DNA of 64,000 bases from assembly GCA_947034895.1 (NCBI GenBank), contig OX344764.1, positions 51,565,348-51,629,347 on the forward strand, written 5' to 3'. A program made the position numbers and the translations under genes. Under the pieces are notes generated by a model, which had not been told where the DNA came from, ran no database searches, and was given only the letters and a program-made list of their open reading frames with translations. Below, piece by piece: positions 1 to 12,185 of this stretch. Numbering within the stretch: the first letter of the stretch is position 1; the number at the start of each line of letters is the position of its first letter. This DNA is from Rhytidiadelphus loreus. Taxonomy: Eukaryota; Streptophyta; Bryopsida; Hypnales; Hylocomiaceae.

Positions 1-1
1 C

Positions 2-2430
2 CAGGCATTTACGGAGACGGAACGTGCCCAGACGAGCTGGAAGAGCTTGTGGCAAAGCGTGCAGAATTCAGGGAACTCTAGTCAGCTAGCTGAGACGGAT
101 AAAGGGCAGCAGAACGCTTTATGGGGGCAGAATAACTCCCACGTGTCTGGGCCGCAACCTGAGTTATCTGATGGTGCAAATGCAAGGATTGCACTGAATG
201 GGTGGGGTGGTGCTCAAGGGACTATGCAGGCGGATGCCAGTGGGGAAAGTCAACAAACTGCTAGGGCCGAGCAACATGTAATGCTTTCTGGGAGCCCTCA
301 GCCGGGTCAAGGCTTCCAAGATGTTGAAGGAAGGCAGCAATTGAGCAATCAGGGTCCAAGCTTTCAGGAGGCATTGAGTCAGGCCTCTTTAAGTGATAAT
401 GATCCCAGCTCAGCAAGTCAACATATCGATCAGGGTTTTCAGAATGCTAGCTCTTTTCCTCATCCAATCGACAGGGATGGGAATGTCGTCAATTCTACTG
501 ATGTTGTTGGCCATAGTTCCAGTAGCAAAGAGTCCGTTCATTTTTCCAAATTTCCTGTGGACCATCAGACATCCTTGAACAAGGGTAACTTGCATAATCA
601 GGGACAAATTAATGCTTGGACTTCTGATACGAGACAAAGGTTTAACGATACTTCGGTTCCATTGATGGATAATAGCGGCCAGCAGGAGGGTAGAGTACAG
701 CTGCATCTAAGTAACCAGCAAGCGGAGAACCGGTACACATCTATGATGAATGCAAGAGCTTCTAATATGCAAGAGGAGTTTTCAGGGGTGCAATCACTTC
801 GGGCGATGAATGCAATGTCAGGATATGGACACCAAAATAACAATGAAAGGCCGGGTTTGTTGAATGGCGCCACAGAGGATGTCATGGCAGGCTGGGCACA
901 AAGTCAAATGGCTGCTGCTAATAAGATGCGAGTTCAACAGTCCAAACTTGCAGGACGACCGCTGCAGGCAAGCAATTTGGCTGGGAATGCGGGCAAGGTA
1001 CAGGATACGATATGCCATCACTTGATTCTTTTGAGCAACTTTGATCATGTCCAGAGACGTTTTGTAATTCTTTTAAATGCAGATTCTTCATTGATCAGTA
1101 TTACTGAAGGAATTGTAAGTATTAACCTAAACTTCTATGAAGTTGACTTATTAAGGTTTTAGAACATGATTTTTCAGGAACCTTTTTCGCCATCAAGACC
1201 TGAAAGTGCTGGTGATGATCAGACAAGCTACACCAACAGTATGTTAGCGCACAGAGCACGATATTCTGGCCGTAGAGATGTGGGAGATCCTGGAAGGTAA
1301 AGTAGCATCAGGTTATAATGACAGGGAGTTGAGTTGTTTGCAGATTGAAGCTCTGCATTTCTTCAAAACCCTAAAAATTACAAAGGTTGAGTCCCAATGG
1401 AAGGAGCAATGGCGTTAGAATTTCTGTGCTGACGCTCAGTTAGACCTGGTAGATATGAATTGCACCAATTTACAGAATGAATATAGCACTGTCCATATTT
1501 GTGCACTCCAGGATTATTACTCATCCTGGTTGTTTTGCATTATGTTAGTACTTTGATGATTACATGTTTTTGATGTTGCTATACGAAATTCTGAACTGCA
1601 GGAATACTCTCGAGCTATTGAGTCGGACAGAGCAGGGAGAGGAAATTACCGAAGCTCTGGTAGATCAGGATGGATCAGCACCCGAGGATGGTGCTGGTCC
1701 TGCTGCGACTTCTTTAGCGCATTTGAGACCTGGTGAGTTTCAGTCCTTTTGAATTATCTAGTTCTGTATTGTGCTCCATGTTAAAGATTGTGTTGCTAAT
1801 ACAGCGAATGCTCCCATATTATGCCTTGTGCAGGGCCTATGGGCGCTTCTCCCCTTCAACGTCCAACTCCATCGCGACCAGAACTTTTGTCGAGGGAGCA
1901 GATGGAGCTTCAATCTTCAAGGAATATGGAGAACTGGCATCAAGGCAGGAACTTAATGCAAGACTATACTAGGGAGGACGTTCGTGCATATGCACAGTCA
2001 CAAATGCAGTCACAAATACAGTCACAAATGCAGGCTCAAATGCAAGCCCAAGTGCAGGCACAAAATATTCGAGCAGCTCAGTTACATGAAAATATGCCAA
2101 GGCCCGGTCAAATGCAGGAGAGAATGAACATGAATCCCGCTTTTATTGGGCCAAACAGACACTATCCTACTGAAATGTCTAGGCAGACGGCCGCCAACAT
2201 CTACAAAAACCTTAGTGAAACAGCGAAAGTACATTTTCGACAGCAGCTACAGCAACAGTCGCTTGCTAACCAGCAGCTAGCTCAACAGAATCAAAGGGCC
2301 AGTGCAGCTGCTCACTCAATGGACCATTCCAACATGTCTTCTGGCATTGACCCTAGAATGGCAGCACAGCAGCACATGTCCAGAGTGGGTTACCCAGATA
2401 GGCCAGCAATGCCTGCAGGGATGTCCTCTG

Positions 2431-2491
<61 letters not shown>

Positions 2492-5320
2492 GCAACAACA
2501 ACAATCTGCTGCAACTGAGATGGCTGCAATATTACCTCGTCAAGTTGATGGCGGATTACCTCAAGTCCAATCTGGCTCCTTGCTGCAATTGCAGCAGTTG
2601 AAGCAAGCGGCTCCAATTGCAACTCAAATCAAGAAAAGGAAGGAGTATCCACCACTTGTACCCTGGCGCACCACAATCACACAGGGGTCTACAAACCTTC
2701 CAACAACAAGGTTTGTTACCTATGAAACGCTTATTTCTATTTTAGGATATCCTCTTTCGCGGTTCAGTCTCTGCGATACCAACCTTGTGGGATGCGGCCA
2801 TTTCTGTTTTGTCTCATCTTGAAACATTGTTGATAGTATGAAGCATACGGCTTATATCTATATCTTATACTGGTGTACGTAGTTTCTGGTGTAATTTTGT
2901 CTTTTTGAATTGTTCAAGAGAAAGTTAAGTGTTTCCCGCAAGTCTTTTCCACTGGTGTTCTCATAGTGTCCAGTTTAAAGAGAATCACTACATCGCTTAT
3001 TTTGTATGAACGGACCTGTTAACTTCTTAGTGTTATTCTGTACACGAAGACTATAAAATCATGATTGTAGTACCCAGCTATATCTTCTCTGGTAATTGTT
3101 GTGCAGCCGTGCTGAGATGGAGTGGGCTGCAGCAACCAACTCTGTTCCAGACCAGGTATGATGGATTCCAGATTTTACTCCTTTTTCTGTTTCAATTCTT
3201 GTTCCAAAAGTGGTACTTCTATTAGGTTATGAGTCAACGTATGCAAGGGTAATTTTCTAGTTCGAAGCAGCGAAGTTTGGATCATCGGCGTGGCGCTTAG
3301 TCGTGACAAGGGTAATAGCACTGTTTTATTAGCACTTGTTAGATACTCCTTCTGTGACTAACAGTTGTGATACGTAGGGATAATGACCTGCACGTTTTAT
3401 TTTTTGTGTTTCATTGCAGTTTAATTTTAAAATATTATTGTTTACTACTCTTAGTGCGACTAGTTTTGAACCCTCACTGTTCTAACTGGTTGAATTAGAA
3501 TGTCTCGAACTAATCTGGACGTTCATAAAGTTTAGATTATGAATATTTTTGTTTTGAGTTTCATTTTATGCACCTTCGAGAATCGTTCAAATGCAATAAT
3601 TTAAGACTGAGAAACTGCAATGATGGCTCTTTAGAAGGATGTTTTCTTTCCGTATCTGAGCCAATGCCTAGGCTATTCTGTGATGGTAACCGTAAGCATC
3701 GTCGCATTTCATCAGTGTTTCACTAATATCTTTTCACGAGGTTAAGTTGCACTAGACCAATACCTGTGCACTAGCTGAAGTATACATTGTAGTTATAACC
3801 ACGTTTCATAATATTTGGTCTGGCCCTTTTGATACTTGGGAAATGTAAGACCTACTGCTTCTCAGCTGCGTCATTTTGGTCCTCAGGAACGGTTCAACGA
3901 TGCTGTCGAGACACTTGATGTTACGGCAATGTGTGTGAAGCGAGCAAAGAGGCGATTGAAGTTTACCACTCAACTCATGCAGCAACTTGTACCTGCTCTT
4001 CCGTGTCAGTTGTTCAAGGGGAATCTCTTGGACGACTACAAGTCTGCAACTTTTGTGCTGGCGAAGTTTGCAGTGAGCGAAGCTTGTTGGTTATCTACGG
4101 GTTTGAGCAGGGAGACCTCTGGCGCTGTTGCCACTGAAGATAGTGCAGAAAATAGCAATGGAAACGTTTCAATGTATGTTTTTCTTTCTTCTTAAGCGCT
4201 CTTTGATCACTGAAATAATTTTAGGTTTTACAATTTGAAATTTATCTATTTTTTGAAGAGCCTTACCTTCTGTTTAGGAGTTGTTTTTAGGTAACATATG
4301 CATTAATTGCTTCATTCCCACTATACAAAATAGTGAAATTAGGTTGCCCCACACTAATTTCTCATATCTAACACTTTCAGACATGGTCAACTATAGTATG
4401 GGGCAACCTAATTTCACTATTTTGTGTACTGGAATCCGTCTCTGTATGATACTGGTTTTTAGTAACCCTCATGTACACTCCAAGAAACCGTCCGATGATC
4501 GTGGAAGTTTCTTCCGAAGTGTTGGTATTGATAGTTTCTCAGTTTATGCAGGGTTAAAAGCGATCAGCAAGTTGCTGTGGTGAACGAGGGCAGCTCCCAT
4601 GCACTTTCAAGCAAGCTGAGGATACAAAAACTCACAGAATTGCAGGATGAATTGTCTAGGTATGGATCAAGTTTGCCTTCATGTGTACATTTGTTATTTT
4701 GTTGCTCCTCCTAGAAATTCTCAGGACTTTCTCTACTTATTGGGGATAGTTCAAAGCGAGGACTTTGAAGTAAAGGTGTGGGGTTTTTATGCGACCTCTC
4801 GATGATGTATCCGGGCTCCTAAGTCCCTACTCTGTCCTGTTAGTAAACCAGCTAGGGGCTAGGATGGTACCAATTGCCACGTTACAAGTTGGCTTGGGTC
4901 TTCCTTTCGCCTTAAAATAGGTGTTTTTGAGGTGTTGAATTGATCTTTGAAAAAAATATCCTTCGAGAGTCAGAGTTATATCTTCGTCGTCTCTGAGATT
5001 GTCTGCTGTGTCACCAGTCTGGTGCTTACTAAGGAGTTGGTGGGAGGCGCAGGTTGGACAGGGCACCCACTGCATCAAAGCTCTCGAGAGAGCTACACGA
5101 CCTTGACAAGCTGGTTGTTTTGAATCGGATGGCAAAGGTTCATGGCTCTGAATTCTTAGCCGGATCTACAAATCCCACTGGGAGTCCCCGTGGTAAACTG
5201 GAAACACACAATGAAGCGCCTGTGGTGTACAGCCCTGAGACTGCTTATCCTGAAAGATTTGTAGCTGCTGTATTTGTTCCCCAAACGATTCCAGAGAACT
5301 TGATGCTATTGCAATTGTAA
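2..5320 (+). CDS. Plant nuclear-type protein, 'dentin sialophosphoprotein-like' family (3' part of gene)
   Basis: Eight exons join without a frame break: 2-997, 1178-1296, 1602-1732, 1834-2710, 3107-3155, 3887-4173, 4552-4659, 5053-5320 (stop TAA). All introns are GT-AG and every phase matches, giving 944 residues in the window. The frame is already open at base 2, so the N-terminus lies upstream. The first two thirds are low-complexity, rich in Gln, Asn, Ser and Met, with a run of about 24 Gln. The conserved-looking part is C-terminal: a VPWRTTITQGS block, EWAAATNSV, then RAKRRLKFTTQLMQQLVP, a coiled stretch (LTELQDELSR) and a terminal PERFVAAVFVPQ segment. From memory these blocks, in this order, occur in the Arabidopsis At5g07980-type proteins of unknown function. 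Family assignment rests on recall; the gene structure is seen directly. A possible AATAAA poly(A) signal lies at 5555-5560. Confidence 0.82.
2431..2505 (+). repeat. CAA/CAG microsatellite encoding polyglutamine
   Basis: A mixed CAA/CAG run inside the fourth in-window exon of the first gene encodes about 24 consecutive glutamines. The CAA/CAG interruption should make it more stable than a pure CAG tract. Antisense reading frames across it give spurious poly-Leu and poly-Val proteins. Confidence 0.95.
4319..4432. mobile_element. MITE-like inverted-repeat element in an intron
   Basis: About 35-bp arms (CACTATACAAAATAGTG at the left, its near reverse complement at the right, extending through the shared TTAGGTTGCCCCA) enclose about 45 bp. 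The element lies in the intron between exons 3887-4173 and 4552-4659 and explains most of that intron's length. The target duplication is not clear. Confidence 0.7.
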
Positions 5321-7374
5321 CAAAAGGTGGTACTTTTTTCTAATTTTCCCTCTGTTTCTATTCTATAGTTTTGCTGTAGTTTGGGTACTGTCTATCTGAT
5401 AAGTGAGATTTAGATCGGTAAAATATGCTATCTGTTCGAGTGTATTGGAATAACTTCGGAGATCCTTGAAGAAGTTACTAGATTTACACAGATTGTGATG
5501 TGAAAGGCTGGTATTGCTGGTAGAATTCTTTTTTTCTTTTTTTTATGGGTTCCAAATAAATTGTATTAGATCCCTTTTGTCCTCACTTTGGGCTTTTGGG
5601 TTATGGTGATCGAGTACAAGAGTAGTTTCTTTTTTCCTGCTATGCGATACCTTATGGGATAATGCCCCTTATTCTCAGATCTCATACGAGTTTGTTTTTG
5701 CTTGTGCAGGAGAAGGTTAGGTTGATAAGGAATGGAATCTCTTTGGCCCATTAGGGGTTATATGGAGGAGCATTCTTTGGCGTTTATCAAGACTTCGTGT
5801 AAGGTATTAGATCAGAGACATGTTTCATATCTTTCAGCTTCCGCCAGAATTGGGTACCAAAACCATCACCAACATCTGAAGAGTATCGCACTGGTCAACT
5901 CGTACTCGGCTTAGGTTCTTCGAACATCCCTGGAGCTTGACTTTGGAGTCCTCTACAGCTGAATCTTTTGATATTGGCTCTGTAGCGGTGTGGTGGTCCA
6001 TCACACCTTTGTAAATGTTGTCAAATCTAGCATCTTTTGAACAATGTGATCAGTACTTTTGTTATTACTCTTTGGGGACGTGAGTCGTGACATTTTCTCC
6101 TTGTCAACTCTTCTTCATCTGTTGGTTGCACTGACTACCGGAATATTATCGTTTGATGGTCCAAATCTAGAATTTTGTGCAAACTGGATGGATGTTGGAA
6201 ATTTTATGCATGAAATGGCATAAGAATTGATGCAAAAGTTAACTTATGGAAGATCTCCAAATGTCATAATATACACTACTAATGCACCAATAATATACTA
6301 ATATGCCAGTGTATGCTAATTTCTGATAATATATTATTGCATATTAGTAATGTTTGCAAATGCAATGTGAATGTTTCATTTTGTAAAGATCATGTTAAAT
6401 TTTTTGGATGATGATCTTCTGATTTTGTAGTAAGTCAATGTTAAAAGCTTGTATGCACATCCTACTCTGTATATGGATCCAAGTTTCGTAAATCATTTAA
6501 TTTCCTTGTGTGCTGATGTAACAAATTGAAGTTCTATGTAGTAGGTCTATAAATCGACCACCTAAGAGCTGGAATTGAATTTTGGGGAGGTAAAGCTTCT
6601 CATAATATTTTTTAGTAAATTTTCCTTGAAAGACAAGTGGAATTGGCATCTAACCCAATTTGTTTAGTATTTTTTGGAGCTTTTTGGAACTAGTTATGAA
6701 AATTTGAAGTTGAATTGGTATACGGCTCCAAAATTGCCCCCTTCCTAAAACATACACTATTTGTACATCAATGAATCAATGAAGGCTACAAAAAAGCAAC
6801 ATTTACAAATAGTGTATATTTCAAGAAGTGGGCGGTTTTAGAGCCTAAGCACTTTTAGAACCTCCTACCCTTGGGTTTGTAGTCTAAGAGATGCGAATTG
6901 TTTGCAATAGCATGTACAATAGTAGATCTGAAATACTAATTAAAATAACAATTTGCTACAAATGGGAATTTACATGTGTATTGCAAATTTAAGGTAACTA
7001 CACCTAATTTCAACCGCTTTCTAAAACCTCATAGTCATAGTCTAGATTTTTGCCTAAACTGATGTGCTTCCACTATTCATGAGAGTTTATGGTTGGTTAC
7101 CCTAAATCCTATATTCAGCACTTTGAAAATTTCGAGTTTATTCATATGGTGTCCAAAAAATACATTCTAAAAGAATCTAGAATACCCTTTTGACTTCCAA
7201 CAAGACCACACAAAAAGTTTTTCTATATAATAATGGGAACCATGCTAAATTGCTTATTTGTACAATTTTAGGTGTAATTACCTTGAATGGAATCCTGAAA
7301 TGATGAAAATCTAATTCTTTTTTTCCAGAAAAGAGGCACACCGGAATCTCAAGTACTCCCTTGTTTGGATTGAT
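5321..7374. other. 3' UTR of first gene and convergent spacer
   Basis: Spacer between two convergent genes. Short reading frames near 5.73-5.91 kb look like 3' UTR. The stretch 7,080-7,290 is similar to 59,370-59,540 and to 45,855-45,910, so it is part of a repeat associated with the 3' flank of the lectin-kinase genes. No other gene was recognised. Confidence 0.6.
6725..6844. mobile_element. Small hairpin MITE
   Basis: Imperfect inverted repeats of about 40 bp start GCTCCAAAATTGCCCCC on the left and, on the opposite strand, GCTCTAAAACCGCCCAC on the right. The arms share ATACACTATTTGTA and enclose about 40 bp. Confidence 0.6.
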
Positions 7375-10300
7375 TCATCTGCTCTCTTGTCTTGCTGATG
7401 ATGCGGTGTAATACATGGAGCTTGGATTTGTACTAGTCCAAGAGAAGTCATCGTGAGGTACGCTTCTCGGAATGTAGTCGAACCGGGGTTTCGAGAGAGG
7501 CACTTCGGGAAGGTGGACATCGCCATTGAGGATGAGGAGCACCTGACGCATGGAGGGTCGCATGGTAGGACTCGGGTGAGAGCACAGAAGCCCTAAGCAA
7601 AGCACTTTGGTCATTTCATTTGCATTGTACACCCCAGCAAGACGCGCATCTGCCGCGTCGAGAATGCTCGAGTTCCCCCACAATTGCCACACCTGCTCCA
7701 CCAGCACCTTCACCTCCTCGTCTTCCTGGTAGATGGGTTTCTTTCCGCATGCCACTTCTAGCAAGAAAGCCCCAAAGCTGTACACGTCCGTCTGCTCCGT
7801 TTGCTTTCCTGCCATCCCCAATTTTTGACCACGCACATATCAGATGAAAGTGTAAATTTGTGCAGTACAGTGAGCTCCATTTGATCAGTTCTCAAGTAGC
7901 TTAACATCCATTTATATTTCAAAAACTCACCGACACTTTTTGTCAAATGGTGCATCTGCCATCGTGCAAAACAAAGATAAAAAAAATACAAAAATATACA
8001 AGTTAAGAATCTTGTGAGTCAAAGGAACTATGAAATTTTGTTCCTTGGAATGAAAACCAGTCGATCTTATAATAAATACAAAGGAGTGCAATGCCGGAAG
8101 GAGCGACGTCCTCAACAACAAGAGATAAGAAAAGAAGCTAAGACTGAAGAAACTAATGAGAAGCAGTAAAATAATTGACAGTTGTTAGTATTGCAAGACC
8201 TTCCTACAGAACCATTCTCGGCATGTACGTGAGGTGCTCACGGTTTCCTTCGTGTACCAAAAACATTTCGGAAGCTTTTAATTGAAAGCAAAGGAAGGGT
8301 CACCTGTGTGGAACAATTCTGGAGCAAAGTAACCAAAGGTGCCTGCCACATTGGTGCTCTCTGGGGTCAACAAGCTGTGGTTGGAAGTGCGAGCCAAGCC
8401 AAAGTCCCCCAACCGTGCATTAAACTTGGCGTCCAACATCACATTGGCTGCCTTCACATCACGGTGGATGATGCGCTCCTCGCACTCCGTGTGCAGATAC
8501 ACTAGGGCCGTGGCCACATCCACTACTATTTTGAACCTGCAAGGAAGAAAACTTTATTTCAGTTGTCACTTGTATATAAATCCACAATTTGTCCCAGGGC
8601 ATTTTGTATTTTAACCATTTTGCAAAGTCGCTACGGACACTAGTAAGTGTTCAATGGATGACAAAGAACCCTTTTGTGTAAGATAGAAGTGTAGTTGTGC
8701 ATCATTGGAATTTTGTGTGAAAAGGGGAAGTCTTCCACATTAGTTTGACCTCCAAGGAATGGTGTTCTTGATGTTCTTTTAAGCAAATGATTCACAGGGT
8801 ACCAAAAAGGATAGGATGACTTCCATATTGACCAGTCTGTCGTTCCAGGGTTAAGAGGCATAACTTCACTTCACTCATTGTATTGACAGTAGGTATGTTG
8901 GAGTGTTAAAGCTACTACAATCCTTACAATTGAGATTAGTGTAAGCCAAACCTTGATCTCCTACTCCAACAAAGTTCATAACTAATGCTCTGTTTTGCAC
9001 TTTGAATCACTGCTTGAAACATATCATGGATGAGTGGATGAGTACCCTACCTTCTCTCCCAAGGGAATCCAACGCCTTCAGGCTCTTCCTCAACAGCGTC
9101 CAATATGGCCACCTTGTGTGCTTCCCCTTGTGCATTTGACAAGTCCTGGGGTGCTGTGACGAACAGATGCTTGTCGAGGCTGCCCTGGGGCATGTAGTCA
9201 TACACCAGCAGCAGTTCGCCTCGCTCGTGACACCAGCCTTGCAAACGCACCAAATTGCGGTGCCGAATTTTGCCGATGGTCATCACCTCCGCCATGAACT
9301 CACGTTCGCCTTGGTTGGACTCGGGCGCCACACGCTTGACAGCCACGTACTGTTTATTGCCAGGCAAGAAGCCTTTGTACACACTCCCGAAGCCTCCTCG
9401 CCCGAGCGCTTGCTTGGGGTCGAAGTTCTTCGTGGCCAGGGCCAGTTCCTTGTACGTGAACTTGTGCGGATTCGACTCTCCCAGGTCGTCGTTTTCAATG
9501 TTGAACCTCCATCCACGCCTCTCCACCCTTTGTCGTTAGTAGTTGTAGAGCAGGCCGTAAATGGCCGCTATAGTGGTGAGAGACAGCAGAACCGACGTCA
9601 GCAACAAGTACCAGGGTTTAGCCCGTTTAGCCCGTGTAGGGGCTGCGCATGGGAACGAGTCACTCGGAGCAGCAGGCGAGGTGGAGTTCGACGTCCTCAG
9701 ACTCCAATTTGAAACTTTTAAGATGGTCTTTTCGAATTGCGAAAAAGGACCTGTCGTAGTGAAGCCGACGTACATCTGTTCATTGAGCACAGGGGAGAGA
9801 TCGACATTTAGACTCAAGGAGTTATAGGGCACCTGTATGGGGGCATCTGACCAATCATCGATGGTGTAAGACGACAACACCACCACGACTGGTCCCGGGC
9901 GCTCCTCATCGCTCAGAGGACATTTTCGCCCACTAATGTCCGCCGTGCTAACATTCAGAATCTGCAATGAAGCATCGTAATCGATCCACACTTGCAAATC
10001 CCAAGTCCGTTGACTGATGTTACGTGGTCCCTCGAGGAGAACGGAACTGGTCGAATTCATGCTGTTGATGTTGATCCCGATGTGAAACCCGTCCTCCGGG
10101 TCGGCAAACTCGGGGCTATTTCGGAAGTCAAATTCGACTGCAAAAGTGTGTGATTGAGGGTTGCCATTGGACGTGGGGTTGAGGAGGCCCAGGTAGCCTC
10201 CATCGCCGCCAACGTTTATGTCGTTTGGAAGTATGGCGAAGGTGAATCCTTCCGAAATGCTGCGTGTGGATCCTCCATAGCCAAGCTGCCTCCGAGTGAG

Positions 10301-10549
10301 GGGACCAAGACCGATCGAGACGATGAATTTCGTTTGGAAGGAGAACACGGGGCCGGCGGGGTTCTCCTTGAACCGGATCATATCTGTAATGTATCCCGTG
10401 TCGGGCTTAGAATCCTTAAACACCCAAGAATGTCCTTCACTCGATGAGTTGACGAAGGGGCCGGTCGCGGCGACAACGTAGTTCTCCCGCAGCAACAGTA
10501 CAAACCAAACCAGTATCACACGACTCATGCATTGGAGGACACGCCCCAT
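7375..10549 (-). pseudogene. L-type lectin receptor-like kinase copy A, interrupted by an in-frame TAA
   Basis: Three exons on the minus strand, 10549-9051, 8536-8304 and 7808-7375, have GT-AG borders and the same phases (2, then 1) as the intact copy at 48.7-53.2 kb. The encoded order is signal peptide, legume-lectin domain (HTFAVEFDFRNSPEF, LQVWIDYDASLQILNV, MYVGFTTTGPF), one membrane span, then a kinase with [20 protein letters not shown] and DFG motifs. Codon 338 (9538-9536) is TAA where copy B has TAC; the frame then stays open to the kinase end, so a single nonsense change is the only lesion seen. Read-through would give 721 residues. As written it yields a 337-residue lectin-membrane protein without kinase. 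It could be a recent pseudogene or a decoy receptor. The upstream flank has also lost the TATATATA seen in copy B. Confidence 0.88.
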
Positions 10550-12185
10550 GATTTAACTTGTTTGCACCTTGCTAGTACGTGGGCCTTGTCCAGGGAGCGT
10601 TCGATGCGCACCAGTATTTGACTTCCCAGGGATGAAGGCATGCACACGCGCGGCATGCAGCTAGATCGGATGCAGCTGGTTCAATTTGTCATTCCAACTA
10701 CTTTAGCACATGGTAGATCAGAACCCTCCTCAGATCGATCGAAGATCTGGGACGTAATTAACTCGCATAGCAGCATCATAATATGAAAAATAGCAGAATT
10801 GCTCAAAATTAATCACCTGTTGTCTGCTCTCGTGATCGATGGTGCATACGGAACATGGAACCGGAAGAGGAATGGTTTTCAGCTCGTCGCAGATAAATCA
10901 GAGCGAGCACCAAACAGCAGGCAGGCAGTCGATCGTAGACGTGCGCACGAGTTACGCACGCAAACTGCAACAAGCGTGAGCGTAATTTATCTTCTTGCAG
11001 GACCGATCCCGTCAATTCCTGATCGAGTGGCGATGTAATCCTTTTGAATTACTGGCAGCCTGCATCCAGTACAGTCCTTAGTTTATCTTCGATTCTGAAA
11101 TCACTCTTCTGGAGCTTCCTTCCATCGGGCCTTCAATTCTTCGTTCGATTCGGAGCTAGAGGTACGACGGAGGAAGCTATATAGTAAGCACGCAACTCTT
11201 TTATTTTATGGTTTCCCAATTAAGCAAGTAAGTATTGCTTCATTTGGGGATCGGGAAAATTAGTTAAAGGGCCGCTATCGCTCCGCGTTCTGATCTGTCT
11301 GCTGGCATTCTGCGGAATCCCCTTCCTACGTTCGTCGCTGAATTGGGGCTCGATCGAGCAGGAAGTCTAGTTGTCGTTCCCGAGTTCGATCACCCAGGTT
11401 AATGAATTCATGCATGCACGTGTGCGACTAGCTGCGCTCGGTTTTCTGTTTTCACGATGGAGCCAGCTAGGTTCACTACTCGGCTAGCTTCTCCAAAGTC
11501 CAAACGGTGTGTAAACTTTACACGCAGTCCTGGGAAAATCGTGGAACAATTCTCCGTGGAACAATCAGCCCATGAAGAGAACGCGTACAATGCTGAGAAT
11601 ACGAGCAGGCGTACTAGGGAAATCACGGTTCTCCCCGTGCGTACGGTGTCCACTTACGGAGCCTGGCAATACGTACGTACGGGTGCAGGGTCGCCGGGTT
11701 GACAAGCTAGCAGCGTGTGCGGTTTGACTAGCCAGCAATAGAAGGTCACCAATGGTAGGCGATAGAAGGTCACCAATGGTAGGGATTTTTTTCCTCCCCC
11801 CCATGTATATGGTATATGGGGGCATTGCAGAAAGAAATCTTCGTTGGAGTGATGCAGTTGTTTCCGTGTGCAAAATGAGAACTATCGGGGAAAAAACTTG
11901 GCTCTAAACATTATTGTTGCAGCTCTGTTTCAGTATTGTGTCATACGCTTAACAGTATAGTATTGACGCAGTATTGAAACAATATAGAAAATAGGTGGTG
12001 TGATTGCAATATTGAAATTATACTAAATAAATGTTTAAAAAAAAAATTGATTAATAGTATTGTAATTCTATTGAAAATATTACGTTTCAATATAGTCACT
12101 TGTTTGTAATTTAATGATCATTACTAAAATATATTAAATTAAATTCTCTTTTAAAGTGTAAAAGAAATCTCTTTTTCAGCTGCCC
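10550..12185. other. Upstream flank of copy A and spacer
   Basis: The first few hundred bases align loosely with the upstream flank of kinase copy B (53.21-53.47 kb), showing that the duplication included the promoter. At 11,735-11,783 a 23-bp unit (GAAGGTCACCAATGGTA core) is tandemly doubled. No coding region is supported. Confidence 0.6.

Noticed and set aside
2316..2622. Antisense poly-Leu and poly-Val proteins
   Set aside because: Shadow frames of the CAA/CAG tract in the real exon.
9167..9712. Plus-strand 181-codon frame over kinase copy A
   Set aside because: Antisense to well-supported lectin-kinase exons and without family features; the same applies to plus-strand frames at 51.9-53.1 kb and 28.0-28.6 kb.
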